DNA from: Bacteroides sp. ET71
GTDB taxonomy: Bacteria > Bacteroidota > Bacteroidia > Bacteroidales > Bacteroidaceae
Direction of reading: 5' to 3'
Assembly (NCBI RefSeq): GCF_023336905.1
Contig: NZ_JAMBLS010000009.1
Coordinates: forward strand, 1-64,000
Length of the DNA: 64,000 nt
Part shown: positions 17,122-25,948 of the stretch, one piece after another
Numbering within the stretch: position 1 is the first letter of the stretch
Layout: every line of letters starts with the position of its first letter
Translations under genes and position numbers: made by a program
Notes under the pieces: model-generated
What the model saw: only the letters and a program-made list of their open reading frames with translations
Database searches by the model: none
What the model was told of the DNA's origin: nothing

Positions 17122-17670
17122 CTAGTCAAAACAAACAGCATCCTTAAAGGCAACGCCACAATTATCTTTTACCGACAATACCAATTGAGACATAGCAATA
17201 GGCCAATCAATCTTCAAATCCGGATCGTCATAACGAATAGAAGCCTCAGCCTGAGGAGCGTATATATTATCTACTTTGTAAGTAAACAAGGCTTCATCAC
17301 TTAACACCAAAAAGCCATGTGCAAAACCTCTGGGAATAAAGAACTGCCGCTTATTCTCATCACTCAACTCCACACTAACATATCGTCCAAAAGTAGGTGA
17401 AGAACGCCTCAAATCGACAGCTACATCAAGAACCTTCCCTTGCAATACACGTACCAATTTAGCTTGGCTATATTCTCCTTTCTGATAATGCAAGCCTCGA
17501 AGAACTCCAAAAGAAGATTTCGACTCATTGTCCTGCACAAAATGCACATCTCCTATATGTTCCCGGAATTCAGCTTCTTTAAATGCCTCCATGAAATATC
17601 CACGAGCATCAGCAAATACCTTGGGCTCTATCAGCCATACACCATTAATTTCTGTCTGTATGTAATTCAT
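17122..17670 (-). CDS. rfbC: dTDP-4-dehydrorhamnose 3,5-epimerase
   Basis: RfbC epimerises dTDP-4-keto-6-deoxyglucose at C3 and C5 on the way to dTDP-rhamnose. The 182-residue cupin has the family length, the RGLHYQ motif with the catalytic His, and the VLDVAVDLRRSSPTFG and FIPRGFAHGF strands. It is first in a two-gene operon with ugd. The next enzyme, RfbD, is encoded 21 kb away at 38437-39306, so the rhamnose pathway is split in this genome; RfbA and RfbB are not in the window. The start at 17670 has no competing upstream ATG. Confidence 0.96.
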   Translation of the reverse strand: MNYIQTEINGVWLIEPKVFADARGYFMEAFKEAEFREHIGDVHFVQDNESKSSFGVLRGLHYQKGEYSQAKLVRVLQGKVLDVAVDLRRSSPTFGRYVSVELSDENKRQFFIPRGFAHGFLVLSDEALFTYKVDNIYAPQAEASIRYDDPDLKIDWPIAMSQLVLSVKDNCGVAFKDAVCFD

Positions 17671-17725
17671 TTAACACTATATTTAAAATACGAGGCAAAA
17701 GTAGAAATATTTTTCCGAAAAATCT

Positions 17726-17734
17726 TATCTTTGC
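17726..17734 (+). promoter_or_regulatory. -7 element upstream of the Gfo/Idh/MocA gene
   Basis: TATCTTTGC is a perfect TAnnTTTG element 22 bases before the ATG at 17757. It likely drives the first of the forward genes that continue to 25.9 kb. Confidence 0.6.
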
Positions 17735-17756
17735 ACCAGAACCCAATGCAAGCATT

Positions 17757-18737
17757 ATGAAAAAATATAAAATAGGAATTATCGGAGCCGGACATATCGC
17801 ACACAAAATGGCTGTTACTGTAAACGAATTAGAAGAGACAGAAGCATACGCCATTGCTTCACGAGATGCAGAGAAAGCTCAACTATTCGCACAAAAATAC
17901 CAAATGTCCAAAGCTTATGGCTCATACGAAGAATTAGTTAAAGACCCCAATATAGATTTAGTCTATATCGCCACCCCTCACTCACATCACTATATGCACG
18001 CTAAATTGTGTCTGCAACACGATAAACCTGTATTGTGTGAAAAAGCTTTCACAGCCAATGCCCATCAAGCTGAAGAGTTAATAAATCTGGCTCGAACCAG
18101 AAATATATTTCTCACCGAAGCAATCTGGACACGCTTCATTCCTTTCTCTCAAACAATCCGCCAGCTAATCAACGAACGTATCGGCACTCCTATGACACTC
18201 ACGGCCAGCCTTAGCTATCCAATATTCGGGAAAGAACGTATAATGCGCCCTGAGCTAGCAGGCGGAGCATTACTAGACTTGGGGGTTTATCCTATCAACT
18301 TCGCTCTCATGACTTTTGGCAAAGATATTGAAAAGATTACTTCCACTTGTCTTAAAACGAATACAAATGTAGATGCACAAAATAGTATCACATTTTCATA
18401 TCATGATGGGCGTATGGCTGTAATGCAAAGCAATATATATTGTGCAGGAGACAGACAAGGAATTATTGCCGGAAACCAAGGATACATTATTATAGATAAT
18501 ATAAACAATCCACAAAGAGCAACTATATATTCTACAGATCACCAAGTTGTTGAAGAAATCTGCTGCCCACCACAAATCAATGGTTTCGAATATGAAGTTC
18601 TAGCATCTATTCATGCTCTGGAAAAAGGACAAATAGAAACCAATGAAATGCCACATGAGGAAACACTTTATGTTATGCGAATGCTTGATACGCTTCGCCG
18701 CAAATGGGAAGTATACTTTCCGGCAGATGATTTTTGA
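17757..18737 (+). CDS. Gfo/Idh/MocA family oxidoreductase
   Basis: A 326-residue NAD(P)-dependent sugar or polyol dehydrogenase-like protein. The N-terminal Rossmann fold shows GIIGAGHIAHKMA (residues 6-18). The family signature CEKAF (in KPVLCEKAF) supplies the catalytic-loop Lys. The C-terminal beta-sheet domain carries AGGALLDLGVYP. It has no signal peptide. It resembles dihydrodiol/xylose dehydrogenase-type members, but the substrate cannot be inferred. The gene stands 44 bases before the HU-SPOR gene and may share its transcript. Confidence 0.88.
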   Translation: MKKYKIGIIGAGHIAHKMAVTVNELEETEAYAIASRDAEKAQLFAQKYQMSKAYGSYEELVKDPNIDLVYIATPHSHHYMHAKLCLQHDKPVLCEKAFTANAHQAEELINLARTRNIFLTEAIWTRFIPFSQTIRQLINERIGTPMTLTASLSYPIFGKERIMRPELAGGALLDLGVYPINFALMTFGKDIEKITSTCLKTNTNVDAQNSITFSYHDGRMAVMQSNIYCAGDRQGIIAGNQGYIIIDNINNPQRATIYSTDHQVVEEICCPPQINGFEYEVLASIHALEKGQIETNEMPHEETLYVMRMLDTLRRKWEVYFPADDF

Positions 18738-18781
18738 AAAGAAAATTCATATATCTGAGATTTTTATAATATTTTTGTAAC

Positions 18782-19858
18782 ATGATAGAACTAGCTCAAC
18801 ATATAAAGACACTGCTTACAGACAATGATTGTGTCATCGTTCCTGAATTAGGAGGATTTATAGCTCATTATACACCTGCCATGTGGATGGAAGAAAGAAA
18901 TATGTTTTTACCACCCACACGAATGATTGGCTTTAATCCACAACTTAAAATGAATGATGGCCTGTTAGTACAATCTTACATGGCAGCAGAAAATCTCAAT
19001 TTCTCAAAAGCTTCACAAAGATTGCAGCATGAAGTTTCTCAATTGATATCTAACCTTCATACCAAAGGTGAAATCATACTAACAGATATTGGTTCTTTGC
19101 GCCTTTCAATCTACAATACATTTGAATTTATACCCTGTCAACAACAAATCCAAGCACCTGCTTTATTTGGGTTCGCTCCTCTTAACATACAAAAAATAAG
19201 TGCAACGCAACCTGTATCTAAACAAATACCTTTCCCGACTTCTTCCGTGATAAAGAATGATCGGAAACCAAACTTCAAAATATCTATAAATGCATCTTTT
19301 CTCTCTAACGCCGTTGCTATAGCAGCAATTGTCATACTTTTCTTCACTCTTTCTATCCCGGTAGAGAATACGGAAGTCATCAAAGGGAATTATGCTCAGT
19401 TATTCCCGACAGATATGTTCGAAGAAATAGCTCCACAATCATTAGCGATAACTCCTTTAGCTATTCACGAAACTCCCCCAACGACATACATCACAATTAT
19501 CCGCCCTACAGATAAGACAAAAGTAACAGATATAAATAAAAAAAATGAAAACAAAATTGCTCCACGCACAATAATGCCTTCGAATAAGCCACCAATGCCC
19601 AAAGTTACAGTTAATTACACTAAAGATTATCATATCATAGTTGCTAGTGTAGGTACAAAGTATGATGCCCAAAGTATGGCAGATGAATTGATAAAAAAAG
19701 GATTTTCAGATGCCAAAGCCATCATTGGAGACGGGAAAATGCGTGTATGCGTAAATTCTTACACCAACGAGACAGAAGCTTATCGAGCTTTGAACAAGTT
19801 ACGTCAAAATAAAAATTATAAGAATGCTTGGATTCTTAAGAAAAAGCAGGAACAATGA
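18782..19858 (+). CDS. HU-CCDC81 and SPOR domain membrane protein
   Basis: This 358-residue protein combines an N-terminal pair of CCDC81-like HU domains (about residues 1-125, NDCVIVPELGGFIAHY and GEIILTDIGSLRLS) with a single transmembrane helix (about 176-196, AVAIAAIVILFFTLSIPV). A low-complexity Pro/Lys/Thr linker follows, then a C-terminal SPOR domain (about 280-355, DYHIIVASVGTKYDAQ). SPOR domains bind peptidoglycan stripped of stem peptides at division sites. The HU part should lie in the cytoplasm and the SPOR part in the periplasm, which would link nucleoid and cell wall. The stop overlaps the next start (ATGA), showing translational coupling to the zinc-ribbon/FHA protein. Confidence 0.85.
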   Translation: MIELAQHIKTLLTDNDCVIVPELGGFIAHYTPAMWMEERNMFLPPTRMIGFNPQLKMNDGLLVQSYMAAENLNFSKASQRLQHEVSQLISNLHTKGEIILTDIGSLRLSIYNTFEFIPCQQQIQAPALFGFAPLNIQKISATQPVSKQIPFPTSSVIKNDRKPNFKISINASFLSNAVAIAAIVILFFTLSIPVENTEVIKGNYAQLFPTDMFEEIAPQSLAITPLAIHETPPTTYITIIRPTDKTKVTDINKKNENKIAPRTIMPSNKPPMPKVTVNYTKDYHIIVASVGTKYDAQSMADELIKKGFSDAKAIIGDGKMRVCVNSYTNETEAYRALNKLRQNKNYKNAWILKKKQEQ

Positions 19859-20394
19859 AACGAATACGCTGCCCTAAATGCGAAAATTATTTGACTTTCG
19901 ACGAAACGAAATACAAAGAAGGTCAATCATTGGTTTTCATATGCGAACATTGTAAGAAACAGTTTGCTATCCGTTTGGGAAAAACTAAAATACAAGCAAT
20001 TCATAAAGAAGAAAATCTGGATGAAAACAAATACAAAGATACTTTTGGATACATTACCGTCATAGAAAATTCTTTTGGTTTTAAACAAATATTTCCTCTA
20101 CGTGAAGGAGATAATATTATTGGCCGTAGATGCATAGGAAATACGATTCAAGTGCCTATTGAAACTTCAGACATGAGTATGGATAGATTCCATTGCATTA
20201 TTAATGTAAAACGTAATAAGCAAGGAGATTTGATATACACTTTGCGCGATGCTCCTAGCTTAACTGGAACTTTCCTAAACAACGAATTATTAGAGGATAA
20301 AGATCGCATCCGAATAGAAGAAGGTGCAATCATTACAATTGGTGCTACAACATTTATCTTGCACACATACACACCCCAAGCACCCAAAGAATAA
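19855..20394 (+). CDS. Zinc-ribbon plus FHA domain protein
   Basis: This 179-residue cytosolic protein has an N-terminal zinc ribbon (CPKC at residues 5-8 and CEHC about 25 residues later) and a C-terminal FHA domain (about 80-170, IIGRRCIG, SMDRFHCIINV, SLTGTFLNN). FHA domains bind phosphothreonine peptides, so a Ser/Thr kinase target is implied, but none is encoded in the window. The start overlaps the HU-SPOR stop by 4 bases, suggesting that the two proteins act together, perhaps in cell-envelope or division signalling. That role is inferred from context only. Confidence 0.82.
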   Translation: MKRIRCPKCENYLTFDETKYKEGQSLVFICEHCKKQFAIRLGKTKIQAIHKEENLDENKYKDTFGYITVIENSFGFKQIFPLREGDNIIGRRCIGNTIQVPIETSDMSMDRFHCIINVKRNKQGDLIYTLRDAPSLTGTFLNNELLEDKDRIRIEEGAIITIGATTFILHTYTPQAPKE

Positions 20395-20480
20395 ATCTTC
20401 AAAAAAGAAATATTCTCTCCAATCACAAAAGAAAGCTCTCTATTAATATTTCATCAGCTCTCATATATGTCACAGGTATT

Positions 20481-21647
20481 ATGATTCACTCTATTCTAGA
20501 TACAGATTTATATAAATTTACAACTTCATACGCCTATATCAAATTATTTCCTTATGCTATGGGCACTTTCAGTTTTACCGACCGTGACGACACAATTTAT
20601 ACAGAATTTTTTTTAGCAAAACTAAAAAATGCTATCGAGCATTTATCTCAGATTGTATTGACACCTGAAGAGTTGGAATATATGTCTGTTCATTGCCGTT
20701 TTTTACCTCGTGTATACTGGGAATGGCTGTCATCTTTTCATTTTCAACCTGAAAAAATTAAAGTACAATTAGATGAGAACTCTCATTTACACCTTGAAAT
20801 CACAGATTACTTGTACAAAGCAACGCTATATGAAGTACCTCTATTAGCCATAATATCTGAAATAAAGAATGAGTCATTGCAACGTATTGTTAATATGGAT
20901 TTAGTTATCCAAAAGTTGACTCAAAAAATAGAATTATCTAATGCCAATCGCTTATCATTTTCTGAATTCGGTACACGAAGACGTTTTTCTTTTGAGGTAC
21001 AAGAAAAAGTAATCAATTATCTTAAAGGACATGCTCATTATTGTACTGGAACATCCAATTGCTACTTTGCCATGAAGTATAATATAAAGCCAATGGGAAC
21101 ACATCCTCATGAATGGTTCATGTTTCATGGAGCTCAATTTGGATATAAGCATGCCAACTATATGGCATTAGAAAACTGGGTTAATGTATACGATGGTGAT
21201 CTAGGTACGGCTTTAGCAGATACATATACCACAGACGCTTTTCTAAACAATTTAAGTCGCAAACAAGCAAAACTTTTTGACGGCGTTCGTTGCGATTCTG
21301 GTGATGAATTTGATTTTACCAATCGACTTATTGAACGTTACCAAGAATTTGGTATCGACCCAACTACTAAGACTATTATTTTCAGCAATGCACTCGACTT
21401 TAATAAAGCTCTAGAAATACAAAAATATTGTGCTGGCAGAATCCGATGTGCCTTTGGTATAGGAACGAACCTAACTAACGATACAGGATTCAAGCCTTTG
21501 AATATTGTCATGAAGTTAACTCGATGCAAAATGAATACCCACCAGAAATGGCACGAATGCATCAAACTTTCTGATGACGAAGGCAAGCATTTAGGAAGCA
21601 TTACAGAAGTACAAGCTTGCCTCCATGACCTTCAATTGACAAATTAA
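20481..21647 (+). CDS. pncB: Nicotinate phosphoribosyltransferase
   Basis: PncB joins nicotinate and PRPP, using ATP, to give nicotinate mononucleotide for NAD salvage. The 388-residue protein has normal length. GTRRRFSFE lies in the PRPP-binding region, and the His expected to be autophosphorylated lies within MGTHPHEWFMFHG. The substrate strand VRCDSGDEFDF is present. It is an AT-rich gene in the forward run; 86 bases separate it from the FHA gene and 20 bases from the AmgK-RapZ gene. Confidence 0.95.
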   Translation: MIHSILDTDLYKFTTSYAYIKLFPYAMGTFSFTDRDDTIYTEFFLAKLKNAIEHLSQIVLTPEELEYMSVHCRFLPRVYWEWLSSFHFQPEKIKVQLDENSHLHLEITDYLYKATLYEVPLLAIISEIKNESLQRIVNMDLVIQKLTQKIELSNANRLSFSEFGTRRRFSFEVQEKVINYLKGHAHYCTGTSNCYFAMKYNIKPMGTHPHEWFMFHGAQFGYKHANYMALENWVNVYDGDLGTALADTYTTDAFLNNLSRKQAKLFDGVRCDSGDEFDFTNRLIERYQEFGIDPTTKTIIFSNALDFNKALEIQKYCAGRIRCAFGIGTNLTNDTGFKPLNIVMKLTRCKMNTHQKWHECIKLSDDEGKHLGSITEVQACLHDLQLTN

Positions 21648-21667
21648 AGAAAACAAATCCCAATAAT

Positions 21668-23095
21668 ATGATAAAAGAAACACTTACAAATCTATATACT
21701 AATTATACAGGAATAAAGCCTGAAAAAATTGATGAATTACCAGCTTCTGGTTCTAACCGACGCTATTTCCGCCTTACAGGGAAACCTACACTCATCGGAG
21801 TTTATGGAGAATCGTTTGAAGAAAATCGGGCATTCTTGTATATGTCTCATCATTTTCAACAGAAAAGTTTGCCAGTGCCACAGGTATTTGCTCAATCAAA
21901 TGACGGATTCTTTTATTTACAAGAAGATTTAGGAGACACACTCCTATTTAATGCCATTGAAAAAGCACGTCTTACCGGTGTTTTTGGTGAAGAAGAGAAA
22001 AAACTCCTTCGCAAAACAATTCGCTTACTACCTGCCTTACAAGTTTCTGGAGCCAAAGATATGGATTTCTCATACTGTTATCCTCGTTCCGAGTTCGATT
22101 TACGATCTATTTTTTGGGATTTAAATTATTTCAAATATTGTTTCCTAAAAGCTACTGGTCTTGACTTCCAAGAAGATCGCCTTGAAGATGATTTTCATAA
22201 GATGGCTGATATCTTATTACGTAACAATTCTACGACATTTATGTATCGCGATTTTCAAAGTAGGAACGTTATGATTAAAGATAACGAACCATGGTTTATT
22301 GATTTTCAAGGTGGGCGAAAAGGACCAGTATATTACGATATAGCCTCTTTTCTTTGGCAAGCTAAGGCCAACTATCCAGAAAGCTTACGCCAAGAATTAC
22401 TGAAAGAATATATAGATTCTTTGCGACAATATCAAACAATAGATGAAACCTATTTTCATGCACAATTACGTCACTTCGTCCTTTTCAGAATCTTACAAGT
22501 ATTAGGATGCTACGGTTTCCGCGGCTATTTTGAGAAAAAACCACACTTTATACAAAGTGTACCTTATGCAATCGAAAATCTACGGAAACTTCTACAAAAG
22601 CCTTACCCTGAATACCCTTATCTCAGCCAAATTTTAAAACAATTGACTGAATTGAAGCAATTTTGTCAATTACAAAAACATCGACTCATCGTCAGAGTAA
22701 CTAGCTTTGCTTATAAAAAAGGCATTCCAGAAGATCCGACAGGCAACGGAGGTGGATTTGTTTTTGATTGCCGAGCTATAAATAATCCAGGAAAATATGA
22801 TTGTTATAAGTCTTTTACTGGATTAGATGAACCTGTTATTCATTTTCTTGAAAAAGATGGAGAAATTTCATCATTTTTGGCCCATGCTTATGAGCTAACA
22901 GACGCAGCCATCAAACGTTACATAGAACGAGGATTCACCAGTCTGTCCATAGCTTTTGGCTGCACGGGAGGGCAACATCGTTCCGTCTATGCAGCACAGC
23001 ATATGGCTGAACATATTAATAATAAGTTCGATGTTCAAGTGAATCTCCTTCATCGTGAACAAAACATTGAACAAATCTTACAGCCTCAAAATTAA
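21668..23095 (+). CDS. AmgK-like amino-sugar kinase fused to a RapZ C-terminal domain
   Basis: A 475-residue fusion. Residues about 1-320 form an aminoglycoside-phosphotransferase fold like AmgK, the anomeric MurNAc/GlcNAc kinase: GSNRRYFRL, catalytic-loop YRDFQSRNVM (the usual H is Y) and metal-binding IDFQGGRKGPVYYD. Residues about 340-475 match the C-terminal domain of RapZ/YvcJ (SFAYKKGIPED, TGLDEPV, GCTGGQHRSVY at about 431-441), without the RapZ P-loop N-terminal domain. In E. coli that domain senses glucosamine-6-phosphate and binds small RNA. A MurU-like gene follows 12 bases on, supporting the cell-wall-sugar salvage role. The function of the fused domain is inferred. Confidence 0.85.
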   Translation: MIKETLTNLYTNYTGIKPEKIDELPASGSNRRYFRLTGKPTLIGVYGESFEENRAFLYMSHHFQQKSLPVPQVFAQSNDGFFYLQEDLGDTLLFNAIEKARLTGVFGEEEKKLLRKTIRLLPALQVSGAKDMDFSYCYPRSEFDLRSIFWDLNYFKYCFLKATGLDFQEDRLEDDFHKMADILLRNNSTTFMYRDFQSRNVMIKDNEPWFIDFQGGRKGPVYYDIASFLWQAKANYPESLRQELLKEYIDSLRQYQTIDETYFHAQLRHFVLFRILQVLGCYGFRGYFEKKPHFIQSVPYAIENLRKLLQKPYPEYPYLSQILKQLTELKQFCQLQKHRLIVRVTSFAYKKGIPEDPTGNGGGFVFDCRAINNPGKYDCYKSFTGLDEPVIHFLEKDGEISSFLAHAYELTDAAIKRYIERGFTSLSIAFGCTGGQHRSVYAAQHMAEHINNKFDVQVNLLHREQNIEQILQPQN

Positions 23096-23107
23096 AATCT
23101 TCGCACT

Positions 23108-23842
23108 ATGAAAGCTATGATATTTGCTGCCGGAATGGGAACACGTCTCCGCCCTCTAACCGACAATATCCCCAAAGCATTAGTACGCGTAGGAGGAATA
23201 CCCTTGTTACAAAGAATCATATTAAAATTGGCAGCATCCGGTTTTAATGACATTACTATTAACATTCATCATCGCGGGCAGCAAATCATTGACTTTTTAC
23301 AAGCAAACAAAAACTTTGGACAGCACATAAATATTAGCGATGAGCGCGGACAACTCCTCAATACAGGAGGAGGCATTCGTCATGCCCAACATTTTCTAAC
23401 AGGCGATGAACCTTTCCTGGTGCACAATGTAGATATTCTTACAGACGCAGATTTAAAAGCCCTTTGGCAACATCACCTATTACAAAAGTCGGAAGCGACT
23501 CTGCTTGTTGGAAAAAGACAAACAAAACGTTACCTTCTATTTGACAAAAACATGAATTTGCATGGATGGACCAATAAGCAAACAGGTGAGATTCGCCCAA
23601 CCAATTTAGCTGGCAATTACGAAGAATGGGCTTTTGCAGGAATCCATATCCTATCTCCCTCGCTTTTTCGGTACATGAATGATTCATACTGGCAAGAGGC
23701 TTTTTCAATCATAGACTTCTATCTCAATATTTGTCCTTACAACCCCATTAAAGGCGTACCCATCTGTGCGACCCACTGGTTTGATACAGGCACACCTGAA
23801 ACATTAGCCTGCGCAAACTCATGGTATGAACAATTGCACTAG
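23108..23842 (+). CDS. Sugar-1-phosphate nucleotidyltransferase, MurU-like
   Basis: This 244-residue nucleotidyltransferase carries the signature MIFAAGMGTRLRPLTDNIPKA at its N-terminus, split here as AAGMGTRLRPLT and NIPKALV. The metal-binding HNVDIL (Asp) and a GTPETL tail are also present. Its length and its place 12 bases after the AmgK-like kinase fit MurU, which makes UDP-MurNAc from MurNAc-1-phosphate in the fosfomycin-resistant recycling route. A generic NDP-sugar pyrophosphorylase is the alternative, and substrate specificity is not visible in the sequence. Confidence 0.85.
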   Translation: MKAMIFAAGMGTRLRPLTDNIPKALVRVGGIPLLQRIILKLAASGFNDITINIHHRGQQIIDFLQANKNFGQHINISDERGQLLNTGGGIRHAQHFLTGDEPFLVHNVDILTDADLKALWQHHLLQKSEATLLVGKRQTKRYLLFDKNMNLHGWTNKQTGEIRPTNLAGNYEEWAFAGIHILSPSLFRYMNDSYWQEAFSIIDFYLNICPYNPIKGVPICATHWFDTGTPETLACANSWYEQLH

Positions 23843-23885
23843 AATTTTCAAGAATACACTTACTGTTTTTTTAAATTATTATACT

Positions 23886-23894
23886 TAACTTTGT
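23886..23894 (+). promoter_or_regulatory. -7 element of the udk promoter
   Basis: TAACTTTGT matches TAnnTTTG and lies 21 bases before the udk start, in the 73-bp gap after the MurU-like gene. Confidence 0.5.
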
Positions 23895-23915
23895 CAAAAA
23901 TCATATCTTTAACCC

Positions 23916-24521
23916 ATGCTAATCATAGGAATTGCTGGCGGAACAGGTTCTGGAAAAACCACCGTCGTACGAAAAATAGTTGAAAGTCTACCGGCGAATG
24001 AAGTCGTTCTGCTCCCTCAAGACTCATACTACAAGGATAGTAGCCATATCCCCTTGGAAAAACGACAGAATATCAATTTCGACCATCCAGATGCTTTTGA
24101 TTGGACACTTCTTTCAGAGCATGTAGCCGCTTTGCGCCGCGGTGAAAGCATTGAACAACCGACGTATTCATACCTCACTTGTACACGCCAAGCAGAAACC
24201 ATTCATATAGAACCACGTGAAGTAGTCATCATTGAAGGTATTTTAGCCTTATGCGATCCTACTTTGCGAAACATGATGGATCTTAAAGTTTTCGTTGACA
24301 CTGATTCTGACGAACGACTGATTCGAGTTATTCAACGAGATATGCAAGAACGTGGTCGGACAGCCGAGGCTGTAATGGAACGGTACATCCGGGTACTAAA
24401 GCCAATGCATCAACAATTTATTGAACCATGTAAACGCTATGCAGACCTTATCGTACCTGAAGGAGGAAATAACCAAGTAGCTATTGACATTCTGACCATG
24501 TATATTAAAAAGCACCTTTAA
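23916..24521 (+). CDS. udk: Uridine kinase
   Basis: Udk phosphorylates uridine and cytidine with ATP or GTP in pyrimidine salvage. The 201-residue protein has the P-loop GIAGGTGSGKTTV (residues 5-17), LPQDSYYKD, NFDHPDAFDW and the Lid segment TDSDERLIRVIQRD. Length and motifs are normal. It has its own promoter-like box and is followed 11 bases later by the transglycosylase gene. Confidence 0.96.
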   Translation: MLIIGIAGGTGSGKTTVVRKIVESLPANEVVLLPQDSYYKDSSHIPLEKRQNINFDHPDAFDWTLLSEHVAALRRGESIEQPTYSYLTCTRQAETIHIEPREVVIIEGILALCDPTLRNMMDLKVFVDTDSDERLIRVIQRDMQERGRTAEAVMERYIRVLKPMHQQFIEPCKRYADLIVPEGGNNQVAIDILTMYIKKHL

Positions 24522-24532
24522 AGATAAAGACT

Positions 24533-25927
24533 ATGAAGCTAAACCATTACGTCCTCTTCATACTTATTCTATTTACTCTGCTTGGCTTGACAGGAGGATG
24601 CAAAGAGAGAAAAGCCAAAACTCTCAAAGCTACACCGAATGACTTGCCGCAGCTAAAAGACAGCGGACGATTGGTTGTATTGACTCTTTACAACTCCACT
24701 TCCTATTTCATTTACCGAGGCCAGGAAATGGGATTCCAATATGAACTGGCTCAGCAATTCGCCCAAAGTTTAGGCCTGAAAATGGAAGTAAAAGTTGCCA
24801 GGAATGTGGCAGACATGGAACGTAAACTAATTAACGGCGAAGGAGATTTGATAGCCTATAATCTGCCCATTACTAAAGAAGGAAAGAATAGAGTAACTTA
24901 CTGTGGAAATGAAATCATAACTCACCAAGTCATTGTACAACAAACAGGCAGACAGACCCGTCCCTTGAAAGACGTAACGGAACTGATTGGAAAAGAAGTC
25001 TATGTGAAACCAGGCAAATACTATGAACGACTCGTAAATCTTAACCAAGAATTAGGCGGAGGTATTCTTATTAAGAAAGTAACTTCTGACAGTATCGGAG
25101 TTGAAGACCTGATTGCACAAGTGTCAGAAGGGAAAATTCAATACACTGTGGCAGATAATGATATAGCCAGGCTAAATGCCACTTATTTCCCCAATCTCAA
25201 TATCCATTTATCCATCAGTTTTGACCAACGTTCTTCATGGGCAGTTCGCCGCGATTGCCCCCTTCTGGCACAAGCAGCCAACGAATGGCAAAAGAACAAT
25301 GCTACCTCACCAGCTTATACTGCCAGCATGAAACGATATTTTGAGACAAGCAAAAACCTCCCACATTCTCCTATTTTATCCTTGCGTGAAGGAAAAATCT
25401 CTCACTACGATGAACTATTCAAGAAATACGCCAAAGAAATAAACTGGGATTGGCGCCTTTTGGCTTCGTTAGCCTATAAAGAGTCTAATTTCGACACCAC
25501 GGCTGTTTCATGGGCCGGAGCCAAAGGGCTGATGCAACTAATGCCTTCGACTGCACACGCCATGGGAATGCCTCCCGGCAAAGAACAGAATGCAGAAGAA
25601 AGCATCAAAGCAGCCGTCAAGTATTTGGGAATTACCACTAAAAGCTTTATGCAAATTCCCGAACCCGAACGCATCCATTTCGTTCTGGCCTCTTACAATT
25701 CTGGCCTCGGACACGTATTGGATGCGATGGCTTTAGCCGAGAAATATGGCAAAAAGAAATATGTATGGAAAGACAACGTTGAAAAATACATACTCTTAAA
25801 AAGCCAGGAAGAATATTTCACCGATTCCGTATGCAAATATGGCTATTTCCGAGGAACAGAGACTTATACTTTTGTACGCGACATCATGGGGCGATACGAA
25901 CAATACAAGAAAAAAATCAAGCTCTGA
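24533..25927 (+). CDS. MltF-like membrane-bound lytic transglycosylase
   Basis: This 464-residue envelope enzyme cuts the MurNAc-GlcNAc bond of peptidoglycan to release anhydromuropeptides. The N-terminus has a hydrophobic segment ending at LTGGC (Cys23), likely lipidated. Residues about 45-275 form a family-3 solute-binding domain (LVVLTLYNSTSYF, MGFQYELAQQFAQ), and residues about 295-440 an SLT domain with the catalytic Glu in AYKESNFDTTA, then GAKGLMQLMPSTA and ASYNSGLGHV. The combination defines MltF. Its neighbours supply a MurNAc-type kinase and nucleotidyltransferase, so the cluster could both release and recycle wall sugar. Only 21 bases separate its stop from that of metH on the other strand. 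Confidence 0.92.
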   Translation: MKLNHYVLFILILFTLLGLTGGCKERKAKTLKATPNDLPQLKDSGRLVVLTLYNSTSYFIYRGQEMGFQYELAQQFAQSLGLKMEVKVARNVADMERKLINGEGDLIAYNLPITKEGKNRVTYCGNEIITHQVIVQQTGRQTRPLKDVTELIGKEVYVKPGKYYERLVNLNQELGGGILIKKVTSDSIGVEDLIAQVSEGKIQYTVADNDIARLNATYFPNLNIHLSISFDQRSSWAVRRDCPLLAQAANEWQKNNATSPAYTASMKRYFETSKNLPHSPILSLREGKISHYDELFKKYAKEINWDWRLLASLAYKESNFDTTAVSWAGAKGLMQLMPSTAHAMGMPPGKEQNAEESIKAAVKYLGITTKSFMQIPEPERIHFVLASYNSGLGHVLDAMALAEKYGKKKYVWKDNVEKYILLKSQEEYFTDSVCKYGYFRGTETYTFVRDIMGRYEQYKKKIKL

Positions 25928-25948
25928 CGCCCTTCATGAAGGCTATTC

